Source of the DNA: a virus
Virus record (IMG/VR): IMGVR_UViG_3300021959_000418
Location: 1 to 23,073 of that record
DNA length: 23,073 bases
Direction: 5' to 3' (one strand)
Below the pieces are notes generated by a model. The model was not told the DNA's origin, did no database searches, and worked only from the letters and a program-made list of their open reading frames with translations. The position numbers and the translations under genes are program-made. How positions within the stretch are numbered: the stretch's first letter is position 1; the number at the start of each line of letters is the position of its first letter. This document shows, one piece after another, positions 1 to 7,359 of this stretch.

Positions 1-233
1 GAAGGAAATTTAGGTTTGGCGGCATTGATGCAGCCCTTAGATCAAGGCTTACGCCTTACGACAGACCAGTTCTAGGCTCTTTAGTTACCACTGAGAAAAG
101 TCAAAGGTGGATGATTGGAGTTGCTATGGGTATCTCTCTAGGTTCACGCTGTGTGTTCCTTGGTAGGGATGGCCTAATCAAATTAAACGCAGAAGACGTA
201 CAAAGTTCTTGGGGGCCAAATGTCAAGATATAA
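1..233 (+). CDS. Partial tail-module protein (3' end only)
   Basis: An open frame enters the window at base 3 and runs to a TAA at 231-233, giving the last 76 residues of a protein whose start lies upstream. It overlaps the start of the tail-tip gene by 14 bases, typical of co-translated tail genes. The visible part has a basic start (RKFRFGG) and a glycine-rich hydrophobic stretch (MIGVAMGISLGSR). I do not recognise the family. By position, just before a J-like protein, it is probably a minor tail or tail-assembly component. That role is inferred from synteny only. Confidence 0.6.
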   Translation, partial: RKFRFGGIDAALRSRLTPYDRPVLGSLVTTEKSQRWMIGVAMGISLGSRCVFLGRDGLIKLNAEDVQSSWGPNVKI

Positions 234-2922
234 ATTAGGCAGCTACACAGTTACGCACTGGAACTCTTGGGATAGAGTAACTCGTGATCCAGCCACTATT
301 GGTTATATGATCTTAAACGGTGTTGGATACGCTGCGGCAGGTACAGCTGTCGCTGGTGCAGGGGCTCTTGCAGCTTTTGGTTACATGGCAGTAGGCTACA
401 TTGCCACCACTCTTGTTACCTCCGCACTCCTCTCTGCACTTGCACCTAAGCCTGACTTTGGTTCACTTGCGGGTAGTGGTGGACTTCTGGTTAACGGTAA
501 AGGTGCTACAGAACCTGCACAGGTTGTATATGGTCAAATCCGCAAGGGTGGCACAGTCACTTTCGTTGAGTCTACTGGGGGAGACAATAAGATTCTGCAC
601 CAGATCATTGTACTGGCTGCACACGAAGTGGAAGAGATTGGCGACATCTACTTAAACGATGAAGTCGTTACTATGTCTAGCGAGAATGTAACATCTGCAC
701 CGTTCAATGGTTTTGTAAAGATATACAAGCACACTGGCAACCAGACAAGTATAAACGATGCCTTTGCCAATAGCTCAAGCACTCTTGCCAACACAATCAT
801 TTCAGCAACAAATGCTGACAACGATTTCGTAGGTAAGGGTTTAGCTTACTTGTATTGTCGTTTTACTTACGATCAAGATGCCTTCGTAAACGGCTTACCA
901 GTAGTGACAGCTGTTGTTAAGGGTAAGAAGGTTACTAAGACTGTATCTGGTGTAGATCAATCGGCTGCGTACTCTAACAATGCTGCTTGGGTTATCAAGG
1001 ACTACTTGACATCTAACTACGGTATGAATGACGACAGCATCGACTACACTACCTTTGAGGCAGCTGCTGATGTTTGTGACCTGACTGACATTCTATCGGA
1101 TGGGTCACCTCAGTACACAATCAATGGGGTAGTCAACCTAAACCAACCCCTACGAACTGTACTTGAACAGATGATGACCTCCTGTGGTGGTACTCTGTTC
1201 TGGGGTGCTGGCATGTGGAAGTTGTACGCTGGTGAGTTTACAACACCAACCAAGACGTTCACACTAGATGATCTTAGGTCTGGCATATCTCTTGATACTA
1301 GGGTTTCCTCTAGGGATAACTTTAACAAGGTAACTGGTACTTTCATCGACAAAGACCAAGACTGGATTAGTGCTGACTACCCAGCTATCACCTCTACTTA
1401 CTTCTTAAACGATGATAACGGTGTAGAGACACCTCTTGATCTAGCTCTGCCTTACACCACAAACAACCTTGCTGCACAAAGAATAGCAAAACAAATGCTG
1501 TTCCGTAGTAGAGAGCAAATCTCCTTGTCTGCTGACTTTGGTTTAGAGGCTCTGGACGTTGAGGTTGGAGACTTTGTTAAGTTTCGTAACGAGCGTTACG
1601 GATGGGGTGTGGGTGATGAGAAGACCTTTGAGGTTATAGGTTGGAGGCTGAACCCTGACCCAGAGAACCTAGACCTTCGGGTTAACCTGCAACTGCGGGA
1701 GAGTAGTCAAGCTGCCTTTGGGTTTAGCGTTTCAGACGAAAAAACTATCATATCTAACAACACAACACTGCTGAAGTACTATGACACACCACCCATCGGT
1801 GTTACAGTTAGTCAAGAGTACCGTGAAGTTAACGAGAATGTAGTTAACGTGCTGGTCGTACAAGTTGGCAGTTCTGCTATCGAAAGGGTAGACTCAGTTA
1901 TCCTTAAGTACAAGAAGACCTCTGATGCCAACTTCAAGTCTGTTGGTCAGACAATCCTTGTTAACGAGGGCAACTCAGCTGGTAGGTTCGAAATCGTTGG
2001 TGTTGACGCACCTCAGATCAGTGAGCCACCAGTCAACTACACTGTCTCTGTAACACCAGTTAACGCTCTTGGTTTCAGAGGCCCAGCTATACAGACATAC
2101 TACAACCTTACTGCTGACACTACACCACCATCTGAGCCTAGTTCACTCTCCCATTTACTATCGGGGGGTACGATCTTCTTTGACTGGGAAGCTGTTAGTG
2201 ACTTAGATTTGTCGCACTACAAGTTGTACTACTCTTCAAATACTTCTGCTAACTTTGGGGATGCCTCTACATTCCTTGCGGTTAAGAAGATCGCAAGACC
2301 AGCGACATCAATTTCCTACCCAGCACTTGCAGGTAAGTTTTTTGTGTCGTCAGTGGACAAGACTGGTAACGAGAGCGTAGCTGCTGCTACAACGACTGTG
2401 GCTTCGTCTGAGCTACCTGCACTTGGCAACAGTTTTACACACACTGAAAGTCCCTCGTTCAGTGGCTCTAAGACGAACCTTACGGTCTCTGGTGGCTCTT
2501 TGTTCATGTCTAGTTACTCAACCGATGGGGCTACTGGTACATACAGCTTTGACCACAATGGCGCTGGCTATTTCGACGCTGGTACATCACGGACTATACG
2601 TCTTTCCTCTTCAGTAACAGCGTCTCGTAAACATCTGAATACTGTAAATGGAGAAGTTGACTGGGATGACATACCCGATAACTGGGACACATGGCCTGAT
2701 AACTGGGATACATGGACAGACGAGGACGCCGACTTTGCTGACTTCGCTGTGGTCCTACAAGCTAGGGCTGCAACTACAGTAGCTGGTCTGTCTAGCGCAC
2801 CATGGACCGTAGCCTCTGGTGAAGTAGTTGGTCGTTATGTACAATTCAGAGCAATCCTCTCAAACACTAATGCAAACGTAACCCCGAACATAACAGCACT
2901 TAGTGCTACAGTGGAGTATTAA
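220..2922 (+). CDS. Lambda J-like tail tip / host-specificity protein
   Basis: A 900-residue protein that most likely forms the tail tip and contacts the host receptor. After a short polar start, residues about 30-75 are strongly hydrophobic and alanine/glycine-rich, as in other phage J-type proteins. The middle (about 90-500) has the beta-rich hub look, with segments such as VVYGQIRKGG and DVEVGDFVKFRNERYGWG. Residues about 520-720 resemble fibronectin type III modules (VNYTVSVTPVNALGFRGP; DLDLSHYKLYYSS). Near the C terminus is a tandem PDNWDTW repeat. The ATG overlaps the preceding gene, and a putative fibre gene follows after 5 bases. Family assignment rests on size, order and domain style. 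A siphovirus-like tail is likely. Confidence 0.8.
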   Translation: MSRYKLGSYTVTHWNSWDRVTRDPATIGYMILNGVGYAAAGTAVAGAGALAAFGYMAVGYIATTLVTSALLSALAPKPDFGSLAGSGGLLVNGKGATEPAQVVYGQIRKGGTVTFVESTGGDNKILHQIIVLAAHEVEEIGDIYLNDEVVTMSSENVTSAPFNGFVKIYKHTGNQTSINDAFANSSSTLANTIISATNADNDFVGKGLAYLYCRFTYDQDAFVNGLPVVTAVVKGKKVTKTVSGVDQSAAYSNNAAWVIKDYLTSNYGMNDDSIDYTTFEAAADVCDLTDILSDGSPQYTINGVVNLNQPLRTVLEQMMTSCGGTLFWGAGMWKLYAGEFTTPTKTFTLDDLRSGISLDTRVSSRDNFNKVTGTFIDKDQDWISADYPAITSTYFLNDDNGVETPLDLALPYTTNNLAAQRIAKQMLFRSREQISLSADFGLEALDVEVGDFVKFRNERYGWGVGDEKTFEVIGWRLNPDPENLDLRVNLQLRESSQAAFGFSVSDEKTIISNNTTLLKYYDTPPIGVTVSQEYREVNENVVNVLVVQVGSSAIERVDSVILKYKKTSDANFKSVGQTILVNEGNSAGRFEIVGVDAPQISEPPVNYTVSVTPVNALGFRGPAIQTYYNLTADTTPPSEPSSLSHLLSGGTIFFDWEAVSDLDLSHYKLYYSSNTSANFGDASTFLAVKKIARPATSISYPALAGKFFVSSVDKTGNESVAAATTTVASSELPALGNSFTHTESPSFSGSKTNLTVSGGSLFMSSYSTDGATGTYSFDHNGAGYFDAGTSRTIRLSSSVTASRKHLNTVNGEVDWDDIPDNWDTWPDNWDTWTDEDADFADFAVVLQARAATTVAGLSSAPWTVASGEVVGRYVQFRAILSNTNANVTPNITALSATVEY
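2674..2715 (+). repeat. Two-copy 21-bp in-frame tandem repeat in the tail-tip gene
   Basis: Bases 2674-2694 and 2695-2715 are near-identical 21-mers differing only at third codon positions. Each encodes PDNWDTW, and the preceding WDDI looks like a further decayed copy. The synonymous differences mean the protein repeat is kept while the DNA drifts. Confidence 0.85.
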
Positions 2923-2927
2923 GAACT

Positions 2928-3587
2928 ATGTCAACACATGACTACGAAATCGTAAACCAGACAGCCCTTGCCGCAAGGGACGACATTAACGATGCGCTAC
3001 AGGCTCTGGCCTCTAACAACAGTAGTGAGTCAGAACCAAGCTCTCCGTATGAGAAAATGTGGTGGTATGACACTTCTGTTAACATACTAAAGTCTTACAA
3101 AGGCGATGGGACTTGGATTAGTGTAGGTAGGTTCAACCAGACAACTAACGCATTTGAAATACTAGACGATACTAAGGTGGTCACAACCTCTGGAACTGAA
3201 GTTGGTATTCTTACGGATCAAGCTACAGGTACTTGGACAACTGGTACAGGCACGACTGATAGCCTTGTGTCGCCAGCTAAAGTTAAGGCTGCTGTTGAAG
3301 CTCTTGGCTACACTCAACCAACTGGAAACGGGGATGTTGGGACTTACAAGTTCTTAGTGCGAAATGGCGCGGCTGTGGTCGCTGGTTCCTCATACTCTGG
3401 AGGCGACTTGCTCGACAGTGGGATTAGAGCCGTTCAAAGCCTCACAACCTTAAACTCCGCTTATAACGCCAGTGCCACAGGTTTAGCACGCGGTGCTTCT
3501 TATCAATCTGGGACATGGCAAGCGATGGGTAGTGTCCCGACGGGCACGACTTATGGTCGAGGAACACTATTTTTGAGGATTTCATAA
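2928..3587 (+). CDS. Putative tail fibre protein
   Basis: A 219-residue protein that starts 5 bases after the tail-tip gene. The N-terminal part (MSTHDYEIVNQTALAARDDIN) is a probable tail-attachment segment. It contains EKMWWYDTSVNILKSYKGDGTWISVG, a pattern common in phage fibre and baseplate-decoration proteins, where a WWYDT..N.LK motif recurs. The rest is Ser/Thr/Gly-rich and predicted beta (residues 70-219), as in receptor-binding fibre tips. Its stop overlaps the ATG of the next gene (TAATG), a fibre chaperone candidate, which supports the fibre role. No enzymatic domain is visible. Confidence 0.65.
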   Translation: MSTHDYEIVNQTALAARDDINDALQALASNNSSESEPSSPYEKMWWYDTSVNILKSYKGDGTWISVGRFNQTTNAFEILDDTKVVTTSGTEVGILTDQATGTWTTGTGTTDSLVSPAKVKAAVEALGYTQPTGNGDVGTYKFLVRNGAAVVAGSSYSGGDLLDSGIRAVQSLTTLNSAYNASATGLARGASYQSGTWQAMGSVPTGTTYGRGTLFLRIS

Positions 3588-4003
3588 TGGCTATCACAAT
3601 ATCACAGGTTAGAAATGCGGTCTCTCTCCAAGCCGACAATTTACGCATGGAGGTAGAGATTAACCATCCAAATTACGGTTGGATACCATATCATTTAAAC
3701 CCTGCCGACACAGACTCGACCATTGATAATATTTCTGTCATGTCCTTAATCGGTGCTGACTTCACAGCATATGTTGCGCCGACGCAGGTGGAATTGGACG
3801 CAGAAACAGCAAGCTCTGTCCGTGCAGAGCGTGACAGCCTTTTATTCACAGACGTTGATCCTTTGGTGTCTAATCCGCTTCGCTGGGCTGACCTTACATC
3901 CGATCAACAGGCAGAATGGACGCAATACAGGTCTGATTTGCTGGCTGTCCCGCAACAATCTGGCTTCCCAAATAGCATAACATGGCCCACTAAACCAGAG
4001 TAG
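3587..4003 (+). CDS. Tail fibre assembly chaperone-like protein
   Basis: A 138-residue protein with two parts. Residues 1-60 are a divergent N-terminal region. Residues about 70-138 match the phage tail assembly chaperone pattern (Pfam Phage_tail_APC as I recall it): VRAERDSLLFTDVD, then WTQYRSDLLAVPQQ, then a terminal ITWPTKP. The W..YR..L..(V)P...WP ending is characteristic. It is translationally coupled to the fibre gene (TAATG at 3585-3589). A role helping the neighbouring fibre fold or assemble is inferred from family and position. No membrane segment or signal peptide is seen. Confidence 0.7.
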   Translation: MAITISQVRNAVSLQADNLRMEVEINHPNYGWIPYHLNPADTDSTIDNISVMSLIGADFTAYVAPTQVELDAETASSVRAERDSLLFTDVDPLVSNPLRWADLTSDQQAEWTQYRSDLLAVPQQSGFPNSITWPTKPE

Positions 4004-4011
4004 GAATAAAT

Positions 4012-4437
4012 ATGTCATACAAGTTCGGAAAACGTAGCCTACAGAGGCTATCAGGTGTGAACCCTGACATGGTACAGGTTATGAAACGTGCCATTGAAAT
4101 TAGTGAAAGGGACTTCACGATCATCGAAGGTATTCGATCTGAGGTCCGACAACGTGAGTTGTTCAAATCTGGCAAGTCACAGACAATGAACTCACGACAC
4201 CTAACAGGGGATGCTATCGACTTAGTGCCCTACCCTGTGTCGTGGGAATGGGAAGACTTCTATCCAGTAGCTGATGCAGTTATCCAAGCGTGTAAGGACG
4301 AAGACATAGCCTTGCGCTGGGGTGGTAACTGGAGAGTGAAAGACCTGCGTGAGTGGGACGGGACATCCAAAGAGCTTGTGTCAGCTTACGATGGCACGTT
4401 TCACGACCTACCACATTTTGAAATACCAAGGACGTAG
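4012..4437 (+). CDS. Endolysin, M15-family peptidase (VanY / L-Ala-D-Glu type)
   Basis: A 141-residue zinc peptidase expected to cut peptidoglycan stem peptides at lysis. The M15 zinc-site motif SRHLTGDAID is at residues 61-70, with H63 and D70 as ligands. The third ligand is H135 in DLPHFE near the C terminus. The stretch IIEGIRSEVRQRELF (38-51) is the usual G.R....Q..L core of this fold. There is no signal peptide, so export would need the holins encoded just downstream. It starts 8 bases after the fibre chaperone gene and opens the lysis cassette. Length fits single-domain phage M15 endolysins. Confidence 0.85.
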   Translation: MSYKFGKRSLQRLSGVNPDMVQVMKRAIEISERDFTIIEGIRSEVRQRELFKSGKSQTMNSRHLTGDAIDLVPYPVSWEWEDFYPVADAVIQACKDEDIALRWGGNWRVKDLREWDGTSKELVSAYDGTFHDLPHFEIPRT

Positions 4438-4439
4438 TT

Positions 4440-4709
4440 ATGACAGATCAGCCGTGGCACCTTAGCAAATCCATCCCCCTCACCTTTATACTGGCTATTA
4501 TAGGACAAACTGTTGCTCTCGTTTGGTTTGTTGCATCCTTAAATAGTGACATACAAACTAACACCAGAGAGATCGTAAGGCATGAGACACGGCTGATTGC
4601 CCTAGAGGGTATCGTACAAGTACAAGCTGTAACAATGGGCCGTATGGACGAGAACATCAAAGCTATAAGACAAATGATGGAGCGGAGTAGGGATGAAAAA
4701 CGCCAATAG
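4440..4709 (+). CDS. Small single-TM protein with coiled coil, i-spanin-like
   Basis: An 89-residue protein directly downstream of the endolysin (2-base gap). Residues about 11-33 form one hydrophobic segment (IPLTFILAIIGQTVALVWFVASL). The rest is charged and predicted helical coiled coil (about 35-89), with heptad-like spacing. An N-terminal inner-membrane anchor followed by a periplasmic coiled coil is the layout of Rz-type inner-membrane spanins, and the location fits. No sequence signature proves this, and a small holin accessory protein is an alternative. Confidence 0.5.
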   Translation: MTDQPWHLSKSIPLTFILAIIGQTVALVWFVASLNSDIQTNTREIVRHETRLIALEGIVQVQAVTMGRMDENIKAIRQMMERSRDEKRQ

Positions 4710-4718
4710 GCCAAGGTA

Positions 4719-4892
4719 ATGCTATGTGTATTGGTGTTTGTTTCCTTCGGACATGCTTGGACGACTGGTGGTAATCAGTTGTTTCAATACTGCTACTACG
4801 ATTGCGGTGACCCTAAGAATGGTCTTTGGTACGACAGGGTTTACAGGGTAAGCCATAACTATGTGTGTCCTATAGAGGTTAAGTTCAAATGA
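4719..4892 (+). CDS. Small secreted Cys-containing protein, function unknown
   Basis: A 57-residue frame. Residues 1-13 (MLCVLVFVSFGHA) look like a signal peptide with an AXA-like cleavage site around GHA/W. The mature part has three Cys (CYYDC, then C50) and several aromatic residues. It begins three codons after the TAG of the preceding gene and in the same frame. It ends in an ATGA overlap with the next start (4889), which strongly suggests it is translated. There is no lipobox cysteine after the signal, so an outer-membrane spanin lipoprotein is not indicated. Its place in the lysis cassette suggests an envelope role. Confidence 0.6.
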   Translation: MLCVLVFVSFGHAWTTGGNQLFQYCYYDCGDPKNGLWYDRVYRVSHNYVCPIEVKFK

Positions 4893-5365
4893 TAGACCCA
4901 TTTACAGCATTTACTGTTGCTCAGACTGCCGTATCAGCCATTAAACGTGGGATACAATTAGGTAAGGACATTGGGGGTATATCGAATGACTTAGCTAAGT
5001 TCGCTGGGGCTATCTCTGATATTAACTTTGCACATAAGAGGGCTGAGGATCAACCTTGGTATGCCATCTTATTCGGTAGTTCAGGCCCAAGTGCAATGGA
5101 CATCTTCGCTAAGAAGAAACAAGCGGAGGCTCTTCGTGCGGAGATTAAGCAGTATATTCAGTTTGCCTATGGTCACAGTGCTTGGGAAGAACTACTCAAG
5201 ATTGAAGCTCAGGTTCGCAAGGATCGTCAAAACACTCTGTATCGTAAAGCGCAGATCAAGCAGACTATTCTGGAGTGGACTTTGGGCATACTGGTGGTGG
5301 TATCAGGAGTTGGTATTCTTGGCTTTGGAATTTATTTCCTCGGCAAAAAACAAGGGAAGTGGTAA
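4889..5365 (+). CDS. Hypothetical membrane protein of the lysis region
   Basis: A 158-residue protein with a long soluble N-terminal part (about 1-128) rich in charged helices (KKKQAEALRAEIKQYIQFAYG; EAQVRKDRQNTLYRKAQIKQTI). It ends in one C-terminal membrane helix (about 130-151, LGILVVVSGVGILGFGIYFLG) and a basic tail (KKQGKW). It is coupled to its neighbours on both sides (ATGA at 4889, TAATG at 5363). I do not recognise a named family. A tail-anchored membrane protein acting in lysis or in moving virion contents is possible but unproven. Confidence 0.65.
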   Translation: MIDPFTAFTVAQTAVSAIKRGIQLGKDIGGISNDLAKFAGAISDINFAHKRAEDQPWYAILFGSSGPSAMDIFAKKKQAEALRAEIKQYIQFAYGHSAWEELLKIEAQVRKDRQNTLYRKAQIKQTILEWTLGILVVVSGVGILGFGIYFLGKKQGKW

Positions 5366-5604
5366 TGACGATACTTGATGATTGGAAAGTTCTACCAAGG
5401 CTAATGATGCTGGCAGTCACTGTACTGACGTATCAAGCTGTACATTGGTTTATGGCGTTACCTGACCCCAGTGTAGCCCAAAGTGGGCTTGTATCGGTCT
5501 GTATGGGGGCCTTAACAGGATGTTTCGGCATATGGATGGGCAAGGAGTCTAAGACTACTGTAACCCCCACTAAGGTTGTACACGAGGAGAAGTATAGCAA
5601 ATGA
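5365..5604 (+). CDS. Putative holin-like two-TM protein
   Basis: A 79-residue protein. The ATG at 5365 overlaps the previous stop (TAATG), so I prefer it to an in-frame start further upstream that would lie inside the preceding gene. Two hydrophobic segments are visible: about 12-30 (LMMLAVTVLTYQAVHWFMA) and about 38-58 (AQSGLVSVCMGALTGCFGIWMG). A charged tail follows. Small size, two membrane helices and a position between an endolysin and a GTA-type holin suggest a holin or antiholin. No family-specific motif confirms it. Confidence 0.55.
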   Translation: MTILDDWKVLPRLMMLAVTVLTYQAVHWFMALPDPSVAQSGLVSVCMGALTGCFGIWMGKESKTTVTPTKVVHEEKYSK

Positions 5605-5951
5605 TAGGGCAAATCATAAGTTCTGTCGGTGGACTAGCTGCTAGTATAATCGACAGTAAGACACAGCTTAAACTAACAGAAGCTGAGATTAAGAAGAAAC
5701 AACTAACTGGTGAGATCGACTGGGACATAGAAGCCATACGATCAACTCAATCCAGCTGGAAAGACGAGTGGATAACTCTACTTTTCTCTATTCCCCTTAT
5801 ACTGGCCTTCTGTGGTGACTGGGGTAACCAGATAGTACAGGATGGATTTACTGCACTTGAGGTTATGCCAACGTGGTATCAAGTTTCCCTTGGAGGGATC
5901 GTTAGTGCCAGTATAGGACTCAGGTCAATATCTAAATTCTACAACAAGTAA
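5601..5951 (+). CDS. Holin, GTA 3-TM holin-like
   Basis: A 116-residue protein resembling the holin family found in gene transfer agents and phages of Alphaproteobacteria (GTA_holin_3TM). The N terminus (IGQIISSVGGLAASIID) is amphipathic or hydrophobic. A charged stretch with SSWKDEWITLLFSIPLILAFCGDW (about 51-74) follows, and then a C-terminal hydrophobic segment (about 95-110). The SWKDEW pattern before the central membrane helix is typical of this group. It overlaps the preceding gene by 4 bases (ATGA) and is the last plus-strand gene before the terminator. It would permeabilise the inner membrane so the M15 endolysin can reach the wall. Confidence 0.65.
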   Translation: MIGQIISSVGGLAASIIDSKTQLKLTEAEIKKKQLTGEIDWDIEAIRSTQSSWKDEWITLLFSIPLILAFCGDWGNQIVQDGFTALEVMPTWYQVSLGGIVSASIGLRSISKFYNK

Positions 5952-5964
5952 TTTACAATAAAAT

Positions 5965-6004
5965 AAGCCCCCGTATTCCACTTAAGGAGTACGGGGGCTT
6001 TTTT
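5965..6004. terminator. Bidirectional rho-independent terminator
   Basis: An 11-bp perfect stem (5965-5975 with 5990-6000, core GCCCCCGTA/TACGGGGGC) is extended by four further pairs, one of them G-T, to a 6-base loop ACTTAA. A T-run follows on the plus side (5999-6004), and A-rich sequence precedes it (5955-5966), which reads as T-rich on the minus strand. It lies between converging gene blocks and should stop transcription from both sides. Confidence 0.9.
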
Positions 6005-6233
6005 ATGGTATGTTGGGGCCTTTGAAAGGCTCTATCTTATCAGGCTTAAGGAACATCAATGCGACACTCAGCTTCTCTTGGTCCTTGTGAGAAAAACCAC
6101 AGTACAGTTGATCCTCTAAGTTAGCAGTCCTTGCGTCCCAAGATGCAGAACTACTCATTGCAGGTATCCTAGACTGTATCCCTAACACCATGTCAGATAT
6201 GTACTTAGCTAATTCTCTCGCAGGGTCATTCAT
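6003..6233 (-). CDS. Hypothetical protein, last gene of the leftward block
   Basis: A protein of 76 residues from the ATG at 6233; a GTG one codon upstream (6236) is an alternative start. It overlaps the end of the upstream 49-aa gene by 8 bases. Its own 3' end runs into the T-run of the terminator. The sequence is mixed, with motifs such as DPARELAKYISDMVLG and EDQLYCGFSHKDQEKLSVALMFL. No membrane helix or catalytic motif is visible, and I do not recognise the family. A conserved phage accessory protein is likely. Confidence 0.55.
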   Translation of the reverse strand: MNDPARELAKYISDMVLGIQSRIPAMSSSASWDARTANLEDQLYCGFSHKDQEKLSVALMFLKPDKIEPFKGPNIP

Positions 6234-6375
6234 CACTCTCTAGCCCCACTTCCTTCATACACAGAGCTAGACCTTGATACATGGTATCTATGTCAACTTC
6301 CATCTTACCTATCCTGTAAAGGGCGTATGCGTTAGCTGCTAGGCTTAGTAATACCACTCCTTCGTAAAAGGTCAT
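6226..6375 (-). CDS. Small hypothetical membrane-associated protein (49 aa)
   Basis: A short frame supported by context. Its ATG at 6375 overlaps the stop of phoH (6372-6374), a good Shine-Dalgarno (AAGGAG) lies about 6 bases upstream, and its stop overlaps the next start. Residues 6-20 (GVVLLSLAANAYALY) are a hydrophobic helix. The remainder (KMEVDIDTMYQGLALCMKEVG) is helical and acidic. This could be a small membrane-anchored protein. No known family is recognised. Confidence 0.6.
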   Translation of the reverse strand: MTFYEGVVLLSLAANAYALYRIGKMEVDIDTMYQGLALCMKEVGLESDE

Positions 6376-7076
6376 AGCTTCTCCTTCATAAATGTCTTAA
6401 CCCACATGGCTGTGATGTCTGACCTAATGATGTCATCGACACCAAACTCAATGATGGGTACTGGAAGCATATACTTCTTAGCTAGGTGGATCACCTTGGA
6501 CAAACCGTCAGCTTCCTTCAAGTCAGACTGTTGCACATCACCGTTGAGGACAATGGTGGTCCCTTCCCCTACACGGGTCAAAAGCATCTTCAACTCATGT
6601 GTCGTTATGTTCTGAGTTTCGTCTACGATAATAAAGGCACTGTCAAAGCTGCGACCACGCATAAGTGCAAGAGGTGCCATCTCAATGTTGCCATTCTTGA
6701 TCCCTGTTTCCACTGCACCCTTACCAAGGTGTTTCTCTAATACGTCTAATACAGGCAATGCCCAAGGCATAGTTTTCTCTGTTAGGTCGCCCTTTAGGAA
6801 ACCAAGCTCTTTACCCACCGCCACATGCGGCCTTGTGATAACGATTTTATCAATTTGCTTAGTCGTATATAAATCCGCCGCGTAAGTCGCCGTAACGTAA
6901 GTTTTGCCTGTTCCAGCTGGACCAAGAACAAATACTTGACTCGATACTTGAAGGGCATCTAAGAACTCCTTTTGTTTGTGTGTTTTTGCGACAATACCAG
7001 AGGTGGCCTTCTTTTCAGCCCCCTTGTAGTTTGTCTTCCGTCTGGTACGCTTGGGCTTCTCAGGGAAGTCATCCAT
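6372..7076 (-). CDS. phoH: PhoH-like P-loop ATPase
   Basis: A 234-residue PhoH-family NTPase. Walker A is GPAGTGKT at residues 52-59, Walker B is IIVDE at 149-153 followed by TQN, and the TRP (81-83) and NGDVQQ motifs are also typical. The first 25 residues are basic (RTRRK...KK), as in many phage versions. PhoH is widespread in marine phages and is thought to act in RNA metabolism or ATP-dependent unwinding, but its exact phage role is not settled. The start overlaps the stop of the glutaredoxin gene by one base (7076), so the two are probably coupled. Confidence 0.93.
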   Translation of the reverse strand: MDDFPEKPKRTRRKTNYKGAEKKATSGIVAKTHKQKEFLDALQVSSQVFVLGPAGTGKTYVTATYAADLYTTKQIDKIVITRPHVAVGKELGFLKGDLTEKTMPWALPVLDVLEKHLGKGAVETGIKNGNIEMAPLALMRGRSFDSAFIIVDETQNITTHELKMLLTRVGEGTTIVLNGDVQQSDLKEADGLSKVIHLAKKYMLPVPIIEFGVDDIIRSDITAMWVKTFMKEKL

Positions 7077-7312
7077 TACCTTTGCTCTTTCTGTAGTTTA
7101 TCTTTAAGTTCTGTATAACCACCAATGTAATTTCCACTGGGGTCAAAGATTTGAGGTACTGTGGTTAGTTCAGATTTCTTCATTAGCGTCAAGACCCAAC
7201 GAGAGCTTTGGGACTGCACGTTATACTCTGTGTAAGGGAAGCTACTGTTCTTTAGCAAAGCCTTAGCTGCATCACAGAAGTTACATTGGTCACGGGTTAT
7301 GATGGTGTACAT
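7076..7312 (-). CDS. Glutaredoxin
   Basis: A 78-residue thioredoxin-fold protein. It has the redox motif C10-NF-C13, the cis-proline motif TVPQIF and the glutathione-binding GGYTEL near the C terminus. It would pass electrons from glutathione to the class II ribonucleotide reductase encoded 47 bases upstream, whose C-terminal Cys pair needs re-reduction. The order RNR then glutaredoxin is common in phages. A Shine-Dalgarno (CAGGAG) lies upstream of the ATG at 7312. The variable CNFC pair (CPYC in many bacterial glutaredoxins) is usual for phage forms. Confidence 0.9.
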   Translation of the reverse strand: MYTIITRDQCNFCDAAKALLKNSSFPYTEYNVQSQSSRWVLTLMKKSELTTVPQIFDPSGNYIGGYTELKDKLQKEQR

Positions 7313-7359
7313 GGGGGTCTCCTGTGTAAGCAGTTTCAGTACATGCTTAGGTACACGGG

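Noticed and set aside
1980-1995. GGTTCGAAATC resembling a tRNA T-loop
   Set aside because: It lies inside the tail-tip gene with no surrounding cloverleaf or acceptor stem.
5275-5604. Longer 109-residue start for the two-TM holin-like protein
   Set aside because: It would overlap the preceding gene by 90 bases; the ATG at 5365 is coupled to that gene's stop.
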